From: Deinococcus roseus
Lineage (GTDB): Bacteria > Deinococcota > Deinococci > Deinococcales > Deinococcaceae
DNA: 5,332 nucleotides
Assembly: GCF_014646895.1 (NCBI RefSeq)
Contig: NZ_BMOD01000057.1
Span: forward strand, 1 to 5,332
Direction of reading: 5' to 3'
The notes beneath the pieces are model-generated. The model made no database searches, was not told the origin of the DNA, and saw only the letters and a program-made list of their open reading frames with translations. The translations under genes were made by a program, and so were the position numbers. Position 1 is the first letter of the stretch. Every line of letters begins with the position of its first letter. Shown piece by piece: positions 1-5,013 of the stretch.

Positions 1-82
1 CTGCCAGTAATCCCGTCCATGCTGGCTGGCCTCGATCAGACGCCATAGCACCCAGCGGTAAAGGTTCACACTGGCGTCTCGC
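1..82. repeat. Left copy of 82-bp terminal direct repeat (circular overlap)
   Basis: Positions 1-82 are identical to 5251-5332. Because one reading frame runs through the join without interruption, this is best read as the overlap left when a circular molecule of 5,250 bp is written linearly, not as a biological repeat. Confidence 0.93.
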
Positions 83-987
83 ATCAGGGTGGCCAGCTGA
101 TCGGCCATTTTTTCCACCCATTCCCCCCGGGTCTGCGGAAGCAGGAATTTCCCGGATTCCAGAGCAAAAATCAGCTCTTTGGGATCCTGCGAACAGACAC
201 TACCCACAGGGGTAACGGGATTGATTTCTAACACCCCGGATAACGTATACCCTTCTAGAATTTGATATCTCATTTCCTTTTCCAGGGATTGTAGTGTCTG
301 TTCGTGCTTGCACCTGAAGTTGTGGACGCTGGTTTTTTCGGTGAGCACTCTGGCCATGTCGCGGTACATTCCGCCATGCCAGTCCCACCAGGTGAACCGG
401 GCTTTGCGGGTGCTGTTGGGGTCCACCACAATGGCCCAGAGGGTTCCTCCACACACAGCCTTCCCTGTGGTGGGGTTCTTGATGGGACTGGTCCAACCTT
501 TGCGGTAGACAAGGCCTGTTGCCTGCAGAGCCGCAAGGACCTGGTAGAAGGTGGTCTTCTTGAGGCCCAGGGCATCCATCAGCAGCTCGTTTGAAGTGAA
601 AAAGCAGTACGTCCCAATGAATTTTCTGCGGTGCTTCTGGGCATGGGCAGCAGCAAGACGACGCAGCACCTGGTAGGTGTCCTGCAAGACAGGATCCAGG
701 TCCTGTAATCTTCCCTGGATGTGTTGGATATCCTGCACCCGCACAGGATGCAAGCTTGGAGAAAAGATCTCCCCAGTGGTGGACACTGCACCATGAGCGA
801 GCCTGGATGCTGCAGAAGGCTTCACGGGTGACTCTGCAAGAGGTGCAGCGTCCACCACTGGGCCACCCACAGTCTTCTCCTGCATCTCCTGCAGGTGCTT
901 CTGGGCCGCTGGACTCAGCGTTTGAAAAAAACGATTGTTCGATATAGGGGAAGTGGAGGCACCAGATTGTGCCAATGGATCTAGCAT
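1..987 (-). CDS. Putative plasmid replication initiator with winged-helix segment (N-terminal 329 residues; continues at 5250-5116)
   Basis: Translated from ATG at 987 the frame is open to position 1 and continues across the plasmid join from 5250 to a TAG at 5116, giving 373 residues. An in-frame TAG lies a short way upstream (about 1031-1033), no other ATG intervenes, and GAAAGG about 9 nt before the ATG can serve as a ribosome site. Residues 1-80 look disordered (Ser/Pro/Ala-rich). Residues about 127-165 (TSNELLMDALGLKKTTFYQV then LAALQATGLVYRK) look like a winged helix-turn-helix of the kind found in plasmid initiators, followed by a probable beta wing at 166-190. The Trp-rich C-terminus has no motif I can name. 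The replication role is inferred from the winged helix, its being the largest gene on a small plasmid, and a structured leader with a likely antisense RNA. No iterons and no HUH-type motif are seen. It could instead be a plasmid transcription regulator. Confidence 0.72.
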   Translation of the reverse strand, partial: MLDPLAQSGASTSPISNNRFFQTLSPAAQKHLQEMQEKTVGGPVVDAAPLAESPVKPSAASRLAHGAVSTTGEIFSPSLHPVRVQDIQHIQGRLQDLDPVLQDTYQVLRRLAAAHAQKHRRKFIGTYCFFTSNELLMDALGLKKTTFYQVLAALQATGLVYRKGWTSPIKNPTTGKAVCGGTLWAIVVDPNSTRKARFTWWDWHGGMYRDMARVLTEKTSVHNFRCKHEQTLQSLEKEMRYQILEGYTLSGVLEINPVTPVGSVCSQDPKELIFALESGKFLLPQTRGEWVEKMADQLATLMRDASVNLYRWVLWRLIEASQHGRDYWQ

Positions 988-1083
988 GTTTTGAGGCCTT
1001 TCTGTAAAATCAAGGGCAGTGGTGGAGTTCTAGCCCACCCGAGGCCCGCCGTAACTGTTGGAAGCAGTTGCGGCAATTTTTTT
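943..1083 (+). ncRNA. Possible counter-transcribed RNA controlling the replication gene
   Basis: A plus-strand RNA ending at the terminator 1048-1083 would be antisense to the rep leader, ribosome site and start codon. Its 5' end is uncertain. TTGAAA (922-927) with TATAGG (943-948) has a short 15-nt spacer. TAAAAT at 1005-1010 is a better -10 but lacks a -35, and would give an RNA of about 65-70 nt. The existence of the RNA is inferred from the orphan terminator and its position. Confidence 0.3.
1048..1083 (+). terminator. Plus-strand intrinsic terminator in the rep leader, probable end of an antisense RNA
   Basis: GCCGTAACTG (1048-1057) pairs with CAGTTGCGGC (1065-1074), ten pairs with one G-T, around a 7-nt loop TTGGAAG. 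AA and seven T residues (1077-1083) follow on the plus strand. No plus-strand gene ends here, since the rep gene lies on the other strand. A terminator in this position is typical of counter-transcribed RNAs that repress plasmid initiators. The loop contains TTGG, which fits the YUNR U-turn seen in many such RNAs. The same stem would fold in the rep leader mRNA as the target. Confidence 0.55.
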
Positions 1084-1094
1084 ACACTTCCCAC

Positions 1095-1103
1095 ACTATA
1101 CCA
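1095..1103 (-). promoter_or_regulatory. Candidate promoter of the replication gene (extended -10)
   Basis: On the minus strand TGG TATAGT forms an extended -10 (TGn then TATAGT at 1100-1095). A TTGATT is present upstream, but with only a 14-nt spacer, so the -35 is weak. Initiation near 1088 would give a leader of about 100 nt before the ATG at 987, containing the whole hairpin at 1048-1074. This is inferred from sequence only. Confidence 0.4.
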
Positions 1104-1120
1104 AGCTGCACCAAAATCAA

Positions 1121-1154
1121 CCCCCTCCTGGGATTGAAGTCCCAAGAGGGGGGG
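1121..1154 (-). terminator. Strong GC hairpin, possible minus-strand terminator or insulator upstream of rep
   Basis: CCCCCTC (1121-1127) pairs with GAGGGGG (1146-1152) and TGGGA (1129-1133) with TCCCA (1140-1144), separated by one C/A mismatch and closed by the loop TTGAAG. Read on the minus strand it is followed by TTGATTTT, a weak U-tract. It lies just above the rep promoter and could stop transcripts arriving from the 1297-1794 gene, or be a replication or protein-binding element. Confidence 0.4.
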
Positions 1155-1236
1155 TCTCAAAACACAAAAACCTGTGGTAAACAGCAAAAATTCCTCAAAG
1201 GGTCTTTGGGCAATCAGAGCTGATTTCAGTGAGAGT

Positions 1237-1270
1237 TTTGTCTACGGTAATCCTTAATACCGTAGACAAA
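1237..1270. repeat. Perfect 13-8-13 inverted repeat
   Basis: TTTGTCTACGGTA (1237-1249) is matched exactly by its reverse complement at 1258-1270, around the 8-bp spacer ATCCTTAA. The 34-bp, 13-8-13 geometry is that of a tyrosine-recombinase core site such as loxP, although the bases are not those of loxP. It begins 26 bp beyond the stop codon of the 1297-1794 gene, so it might instead be a terminator hairpin, but neither strand has a T-tract after it. It could also be an operator or a Rep-binding site. No recombinase is encoded here. Confidence 0.6.
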
Positions 1271-1296
1271 GTGCATCTTTCAAGATTTAAAATTAA

Positions 1297-1794
1297 TCAA
1301 TGCCCTTTATTCCACTCACTTAAGAACTTTTCAAAATAAACATCCAGACCATCCTCAAAAGAAGATTGTGATTCTTTAATGGTAGCATTAGCACCTACAG
1401 TCCATCCTTTGTAAATAGTTACATTTCTCAAATTTTGATATTTTTTAGCGTAAACATCTATACTGGCATCATAAGTGTAAATCCAATTCACCCCATTGTT
1501 AAATTGAATTGGGGTTTTATTAATTAATACCAACACATCAAGCCTCAAATCACTGTCTTCGCATTCTTTATCATCTTTTAAGGCACCTATTGAAGTAAGT
1601 TTATTTTTATAGGAACTAGTAAGGTATTCTGAATATTTAGCCTGCTCAACTGCATCTAGAAGCGCACTAACCGTAACTTCACAAACGTTTTGGAAATTGC
1701 TGAGATTTTCAGCAACAGAAGACAGGCTTTGCAGAGCAAAAGATTTACCGACCCCTAATGCCAACACCAGAAAAACTACTTTAGACTTAGACAT
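1297..1794 (-). CDS. Small AT-rich exported protein of unknown function
   Basis: The product is 165 residues. The start MSKSKVVFLVLALGVGKSFA has a basic N-region, a hydrophobic core and a Ser-x-Ala signal-peptidase site after residue 20, so export is likely. The mature part has Cys38 and Cys78, which could form a disulfide. A run of probable beta strands at about 83-138 (LRLDVLVLINKTPIQF, then NWIYTYDASIDVY) is followed by an acidic/aromatic C-terminal helix (SFEDGLDVYFEKFLSEWNK). I recognise no family. The start is fixed by a promoter whose -10 ends only 5 nt before the ATG, with no Shine-Dalgarno, so the mRNA is probably leaderless. The gene is clearly AT-rich compared with the GC-rich genes on both sides, which suggests acquired cargo. 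Confidence 0.85.
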   Translation of the reverse strand: MSKSKVVFLVLALGVGKSFALQSLSSVAENLSNFQNVCEVTVSALLDAVEQAKYSEYLTSSYKNKLTSIGALKDDKECEDSDLRLDVLVLINKTPIQFNNGVNWIYTYDASIDVYAKKYQNLRNVTIYKGWTVGANATIKESQSSFEDGLDVYFEKFLSEWNKGH

Positions 1795-1799
1795 GACTC

Positions 1800-1828
1800 A
1801 TTCTATTTTAATTCTTGTTTATTATCAA
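1800..1828 (-). promoter_or_regulatory. Promoter of the 165-residue exported protein gene (leaderless)
   Basis: TTGATA (1828-1823) and TAGAAT (1805-1800) are separated by exactly 17 nt on the minus strand. Five bases (GAGTC) separate the -10 from the ATG, putting the transcription start at or next to the start codon. This arrangement is known for leaderless genes in Deinococcus. The upstream region to 1868 is very AT-rich and may act as an UP element. Confidence 0.65.
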
Positions 1829-1868
1829 TCCCGAACTCAAACAAAATTAAAATCTTATATATCAATTA

Positions 1869-2672
1869 TCAAAAAGTTCTGCCCAAAAAAATCCCAATTC
1901 CGAGTCCCAGTAAGAGACTTAGACCCATTGCAATCAGCATCCCTTGGATGCTCACCATGGTGCTCTGCTTCTCTAGAGCCTCTGTAAGCCTCAGGTCCAG
2001 TTCTTGCGTGATTTCCTTGCGGACCTGGTCTGCAGTGGCCTTCAGCTGCCTTGTGGCGGTCTCCTGAACCTGCTTAAGGTTCTGCTCGCCACTGCTGGCC
2101 ATTCTGTGAACCTGATTGATCCCACTTCTGGCCACTTCCTCCAGCTGATCCTGGCTGGTCTCTGCCAGGGCCTCGATGCCTTCCTCACTGGCTTCCACCA
2201 GTGAACGGATGTCCTCCACCAGGGTGGGGGTGTCCTCGTCCGGCTGACCCACCAGCTGCCTGACCTGCTGCTGGGTGGCCTGCACCAGGTCCCTGGAAAG
2301 GTTCTGCACATCCTTGGCCAGGGGCAGCACCTGGCTGGTGATCTCCTCCACCACCAGACGGCGCAGTGGCTCCAGCTCCGCCCTCACCGCATCCCTCAAA
2401 GGATCCGGCCTGCCCTCTCTGACCTGGGCCTCCTTCAGCATCCCCTTCACGGCCTCCGCCATGGTCGATTTCTTCCCCGATTTCGGATACATGAGTTTGA
2501 AAACACCTAGCACCAGGCTGGCCACCTCCACCGACAGCTGCCGTTCCTTTGCGGCACCCCTCGGCAAGACGCTTCCGCTCTGGCGCTCCCACTCATCCAG
2601 CACCAGACGCACCTGCTCCCGGCTTTTCCCCGTCATATTCACCAGGTCACTGGTGGTAAACGTCAATTGCAT
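1869..2672 (-). CDS. HTH / coiled-coil protein with C-terminal membrane anchor, putative plasmid segregation protein
   Basis: The product is 267 residues. Residues about 5-31 (FTTSDLVNMTGKSREQVRLV...) look like a MerR/KfrA-type helix-turn-helix for DNA binding. Residues about 70-235 are almost continuous charged helix with heptad-like Leu/Val spacing, predicting coiled coil, broken near 142-150 (GQPDEDTPT). Residues about 242-264 (SIQGMLIAMGLSLLLGLGIG...) form one hydrophobic segment ending in GRTF, a tail anchor that keeps the N-terminus in the cytoplasm. HTH plus long coiled coil is the plan of KfrA of IncP plasmids and of the single-protein Par of staphylococcal pSK1. Neither, as I recall, has this membrane tail. 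No ParA/ParM ATPase is present. Segregation by tethering the plasmid to the membrane is an inference. A membrane-bound regulator is the alternative. Confidence 0.75.
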   Translation of the reverse strand: MQLTFTTSDLVNMTGKSREQVRLVLDEWERQSGSVLPRGAAKERQLSVEVASLVLGVFKLMYPKSGKKSTMAEAVKGMLKEAQVREGRPDPLRDAVRAELEPLRRLVVEEITSQVLPLAKDVQNLSRDLVQATQQQVRQLVGQPDEDTPTLVEDIRSLVEASEEGIEALAETSQDQLEEVARSGINQVHRMASSGEQNLKQVQETATRQLKATADQVRKEITQELDLRLTEALEKQSTMVSIQGMLIAMGLSLLLGLGIGIFLGRTF

Positions 2673-2677
2673 GAGTC

Positions 2678-2683
2678 ATTCTA
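2678..2683 (-). promoter_or_regulatory. -10 box of the segregation-protein gene (leaderless start)
   Basis: TAGAAT on the minus strand is followed by GACTC and the ATG at 2672. The context TAGAATGACTCATG differs at one base from that of the 165-residue gene. There is no Shine-Dalgarno in the required position. A GGGAGG lies too far upstream, and the -35 (TTTTCT at 17 nt) is poor. Confidence 0.5.
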
Positions 2684-2777
2684 GCCCTGGTAAGCCTCCC
2701 AGAAAACCCCCCTCCAGCTGCAACTCCAAGGCCCGAAGAGCACACCTTAAAAAAGAGAGTCACATATTTTTGCGGCC

Positions 2778-2806
2778 TTGCAATTCTAACCTGCAAAAAT
2801 TACCCT
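2778..2806 (+). promoter_or_regulatory. Candidate promoter of the permuted group II RNA
   Basis: TTGCAA (2778-2783), a 17-nt spacer and TACCCT (2801-2806) on the plus strand fit the TAnnnT type. Transcription would begin near 2813, just above the domain IV strand at 2836. On the opposite strand a TAGAAT (2788-2783) overlaps this site and could fire toward the segregation gene. Confidence 0.45.
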
Positions 2807-2878
2807 GGAAGTGGTGAAGGTTTGGAACCCTGAATCATGCGCGAACGAACGGGCCTGAGAATCCGTCCAGAAGCGTGA

Positions 2879-2913
2879 AAGCCGTGTGCATTTAACAGAT
2901 GCCCGCACGGTTT
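2879..2913 (+). ncRNA. Group II intron domain V
   Basis: AAGCCGTGT (2879-2887) pairs with GCACGGTTT (2905-2913) over nine pairs. The AGC triad is at 2880-2882, with its typical G-U. CC (2903-2904) forms the 2-nt bulge. The upper stem GCAT/ATGC (2888-2891 with 2899-2902) plus U2892-A2897 closes a UAAC loop, leaving G2898 bulged. UMAC loops can mimic the GNRA loop usual in domain V. Confidence 0.8.
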
Positions 2914-2915
2914 GG

Positions 2916-2951
2916 GTGGAGGTGGAGCCTGAGAACTCCGTCTATCCACAT
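2916..2951 (+). ncRNA. Group II intron domain VI with branch-point A and 3' splice site
   Basis: It starts two bases after DV. GTGGA (2916-2920) pairs with TCCAC (2945-2949), GG/CT pairs follow, then GGAG (2924-2927) with CTCC (2936-2939). A2944 is left unpaired beside a G-U pair, as expected of the branch adenosine. It is position -8 if the domain ends at AT (2950-2951), the AY expected at a 3' splice site. Confidence 0.75.
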
Positions 2952-3003
2952 TCCTTTCGAGGTTTGGTTTTCTGCCAGGAGCAAAGAGCCGTATGCCTGC
3001 GTA
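2952..3003 (+). other. Predicted 52-nt circularised exon of the permuted intron
   Basis: This lies between the DVI end (2951) and the proposed 5' end of DI at GTGCA (3004), a near match to GUGYG. IBS1-like CCTGCGT (2996-3002) is complementary over seven pairs (one G-U) to ACGTAGG (3357-3363). That sequence sits in the loop of the DI hairpin GTGCA/TGCAC (3348-3352 with 3367-3371), where an EBS1 is expected. A3003 faces a G, so the junction could be off by one base. Confidence 0.5.
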
Positions 3004-3515
3004 GTGCATTTACAGGAGGTATCCATTCCTCCCCCCAGTTCCCCGCTGGGTGACTTCAAGACCAGGGCTGACCGTGCCGCACAGCATGAAGCACAGTCCG
3101 AAGTGGTGGCGAAGAGATCAAAGGGCGAGCCCTGTGAAACGGGCAAAGAGAGGCTGAAGGTGCATGGAACAACGAAATCCAACACTGGGTTTCACCGCCG
3201 GACACAGGGATTTGTGGCTCTCACCTGTGTTCAGGGTTTACCCCGACTCACATCGGGTAAAGGCGGTCCTGAAAAGGACAGTGAAGTGTGCGGGACTTTC
3301 CGAAAAAGCCGGACCAGAAATGACCGGACCCTCCCTGATCGATGGTTGTGCATGAGACGTAGGGATTGCACCTGCATCAGCTTTGCTGGTGTGCCTGGGC
3401 TGCTGGTGACAGCAGAACCTTCCTCCTGTGGTGTGCGAAACCCAGAAGGAGCAGCTGAAAGAACCATTCACCGTCACGGGTGTCTGGGAGAAGGCTGGGC
3501 TAAAAGCGTGCAACA

Positions 3516-3565
3516 GAGGCGCCGTAGTAGTGGGGTAGGACTTCGGTCTGACAGCCAAGGGCGCC
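3516..3565 (+). ncRNA. Group II intron domain III
   Basis: A basal stem GGCGCC (3518-3523) with GGCGCC (3560-3565) opens to an internal loop with CGTAGTAGT. A hairpin GTAGGAC-TTCG-GTCTGAC (3534-3551) and the segment AGCCAAGG complete it. The layout and CGTAGTAGT match what I remember of domain III in the lactococcal Ll.LtrB intron. Confidence 0.65.
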
Positions 3566-3664
3566 AGGTTTCTGGGTGAGCGTGGACGCATGTGGTCTGT
3601 GGAGGAGAGGCACTCAACCTTTCCGTGGAGACGACCAGAGACGGGTTCCAAACCATGATTCACC

Positions 3665-3701
3665 TCCTGTGGAGATTCGCAAGTTTTGCGACTCCACAGG
3701 A
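3665..3701 (+). terminator. Long hairpin at the end of the ribozyme region, possible terminator or leader element
   Basis: TCCTGTGGAG (3665-3674) pairs with CTCCACAGGA (3692-3701) and TCGCAA (3677-3682) with TTGCGA (3686-3691), with a 2-nt bulge and the loop GTT. TCCCCATTTT follows, a short U-run, and another T6 occurs at 3733-3738. It probably ends the ribozyme transcript or attenuates read-through into the gene at 3771. I see nothing else clear in 3593-3664. Confidence 0.5.
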
Positions 3702-3770
3702 TCCCCATTTTGAGAAAGACAAACCAGAAGGATTTTTTGTTTTCCAGACCCCATTTTTTCAGGAGGAACT

Positions 3771-4388
3771 GTGGCCATCAAAACCCGTTACCGCTGGGAC
3801 TCTGACGATTACCGGTCCCTCATCAACGTCTGCAAGCAGGCCAACCAGTACCGCTATGGGGTCCTCTTACAGGAGGATCCTGGCCGGGAACCCCGTGGGA
3901 CTGTGGTGGTGAAGGTACCGGAGGGCTGGGTGGTGCTGGCCCAGAAGGAAAGTTACCCCAGGGCCTTCAAGTTCACCCTGCAGGACCTGGAGCGGGATCC
4001 TGTGGAGCTGACCCCACTGGTGGTGAAATACCTGCCCGAGCGGGGCCGGGCCTGCCTGCTGGCCAGCAAGACGTTCCTCAGAAGCAAGCAGTACCTGGTG
4101 CATGACCTCAGCCACCGGGCCCACTACTTCAAGCAGGGAGACGGCAAGCCCCTGAAGGTCCGCAAGAGCCAGGGGGAATACTTCAAGACCATCAACCTGA
4201 TCACCCGGGAGCTGATCGGCCTCAAACGCTGGATTCTCATCCCCCTGCCCACCCAGAAAGCCTACGACCGGGCGGTGAAAGGCTACGCCCTGGAGTACCT
4301 CACCAGCGTCCTCCACCTGGACCGCAAAAAAGCAGGGGAAGCCATCAAAAGATTTCTGGTTCCCCTGGAATATCTAAAAAGAGAGTAA
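3771..4388 (+). CDS. Basic protein of unknown function downstream of the permuted intron
   Basis: GTG at 3771 has AGGAGG (3761-3766) four bases upstream, which fixes the start; the product is 205 residues ending ...EYLKRE. It is rich in Lys and Arg, with no signal peptide or membrane segment. The first half contains strand-like stretches (YGVLLQ, GTVVVKVPEGWVVLAQ) and the second half probable helices (YFKTINLITRELIGLKRWIL, then YDRAVKGYALEYLTSVLHL). I do not recognise a family, and no HUH, Walker or HTH signature is apparent. GC-rich codon use matches the plasmid backbone. It is co-directional with the ribozyme and about 70 bp after the hairpin, so read-through could link them. A role in nucleic-acid binding, plasmid replication or maintenance is only a guess from charge and context. 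Confidence 0.85.
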   Translation: MAIKTRYRWDSDDYRSLINVCKQANQYRYGVLLQEDPGREPRGTVVVKVPEGWVVLAQKESYPRAFKFTLQDLERDPVELTPLVVKYLPERGRACLLASKTFLRSKQYLVHDLSHRAHYFKQGDGKPLKVRKSQGEYFKTINLITRELIGLKRWILIPLPTQKAYDRAVKGYALEYLTSVLHLDRKKAGEAIKRFLVPLEYLKRE

Positions 4389-4414
4389 AAACCTACAGCT
4401 TAGAGATAGAACAT

Positions 4415-5008
4415 TTAGTCTTTACATGACACAAAATCTTTACCACAAAATTCATCTTTATTATTTATGTAATAATATGGTGCAAATAATGAATATTGGA
4501 AATTCTCATTGTAATATTCATCATCAGGGTCTTCTTTGGAAAATGTTGCTTCGATATATTTTGGAGTTAAAATATATGGGACGCCTTCAGTATTTAAACC
4601 AGGAAATAATTTTCTTGTTAAATAAAAATTCTTCAAGGGTCCATCTTCAAAAACATAACCCTCTAAAATATCTCCTAAAGTGTCATTATTTACAGTAAAA
4701 ACTAATCTCGGCTTATGAGCAAAATTCAGAGTGTTTAATTTTTTACCAATCAATCTTATTTCCCAGCCATTTTTGTCTTTTTCTAAGACATTTAATTGTA
4801 CCGTCTTAAAGTCTTTATCATTCAATTCAATCGTAAAAATATTAGTTTTTTCAGTAAGGGGTATTAGATTAGATGTCCTCACCATATTATGATTTTCAGG
4901 ATGAGTGGCTATATCTAAGATAGAATCTTCAATGTTCGCGGGTGTAGAAGTTTGCGCCATTGAAATGCAAACAAACATAGCAGAAAACAGCAAGATGTAT
5001 TTCTTCAC
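4415..5008 (-). CDS. Second AT-rich exported protein of unknown function
   Basis: GTG at 5008 is preceded by AGGAGG (5019-5014) five bases away, a strong ribosome site; the product is 197 residues. MKKYILLFSAMFVCISMAQT is a clear signal peptide, with cleavage expected after Ala18 (S-M-A). Cys14 is not in a lipobox. The mature protein is acidic, with beta-strand-like stretches (NIFTIELNDKDFKTVQLNVL, GWEIRLIG, PRLVFTVNND), a Tyr/Asn/Asp-rich tail and a Cys pair at 188 and 195 that could form a disulfide. No family is recognised. The strong AT bias contrasts with the gene it converges on (stop codons 26 bp apart) and resembles the 1297-1794 gene, suggesting similar foreign cargo. It lies downstream of the rep gene on the same strand but has its own promoter-like box. 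Confidence 0.85.
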   Translation of the reverse strand: MKKYILLFSAMFVCISMAQTSTPANIEDSILDIATHPENHNMVRTSNLIPLTEKTNIFTIELNDKDFKTVQLNVLEKDKNGWEIRLIGKKLNTLNFAHKPRLVFTVNNDTLGDILEGYVFEDGPLKNFYLTRKLFPGLNTEGVPYILTPKYIEATFSKEDPDDEYYNENFQYSLFAPYYYINNKDEFCGKDFVSCKD

Positions 5009-5013
5009 AGAGT

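Larger units (their letters stand above)
2813..3700 (+). ncRNA. Circularly permuted group II intron (CP group II ribozyme), order DIV 3' strand-DV-DVI-circle-DI-DII-DIII-DIV 5' strand
   Basis: No credible protein is encoded here, but group II domains can be read in permuted order. DV is at 2879-2913 and DVI at 2916-2951. DI starts near 3004 and has many hairpins, including GTCCT-GAAA-AGGAC (3266-3279), CTGCTG-GTGA-CAGCAG (3400-3415) and a 9-bp stem at 3237-3261. DIII is at 3516-3565. DIV is split: GTTTCTGGGTG (3568-3578) pairs with 2864-2874 over 11 bp (three G-U), and CGCATG (3587-3592) with CATGCG (2836-2841), both nested correctly. CP group II ribozymes of this order have been described in bacteria and release the RNA between DVI and DI as a circle. 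The catalytic triad and branch A are intact, so activity is plausible. There is no maturase gene. Domain limits and both transcript ends are estimates. Confidence 0.8.

Noticed and set aside
200..794. Several 60-100 residue frames on both strands inside the 1-987 gene
   Set aside because: All are shadows of the 373-residue gene in other frames, with no ribosome sites.
981..1187. 68-residue minus-strand frame overlapping the rep start
   Set aside because: It runs through the hairpins, promoter and terminator of the rep leader, lacks a ribosome site and has no recognisable protein features.
2275..2817. 180-residue plus-strand frame opposite the coiled-coil gene
   Set aside because: It is antisense to a well-supported gene with HTH, coiled coil and membrane anchor. 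Its Ser/Thr-rich make-up mirrors the complementary codons.
2942..2950. CTATCCACA as a DnaA box (8 of 9 to TTATCCACA)
   Set aside because: It is a single copy with no AT-rich unwinding region or other boxes nearby, and it coincides with the branch-point strand of domain VI.
2985..3012. GAGCCGTATGC at 2986 as a second group II domain V
   Set aside because: It resembles the 5' strand of domain V, but no complementary strand, bulge or AGC-pairing partner follows within the required distance.
3074..3078. GTGCC as the 5' end of domain I (also GTGCG at 3288 and 3433)
   Set aside because: The bases before 3074 have no good EBS1 partner in domain I, while CCTGCGT before 3004 does. Starting at 3288 or 3433 would leave domain I too short and cut through helices such as 3266-3279 or 3400-3415.
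2899..3579. 226-residue plus-strand open frame over the ribozyme
   Set aside because: No ribosome site at its ATG, which lies inside the domain V stem. The composition (Arg/Ser/Gly-rich, scattered Cys) is that of a chance frame, and the stretch is fully explained by group II RNA helices.
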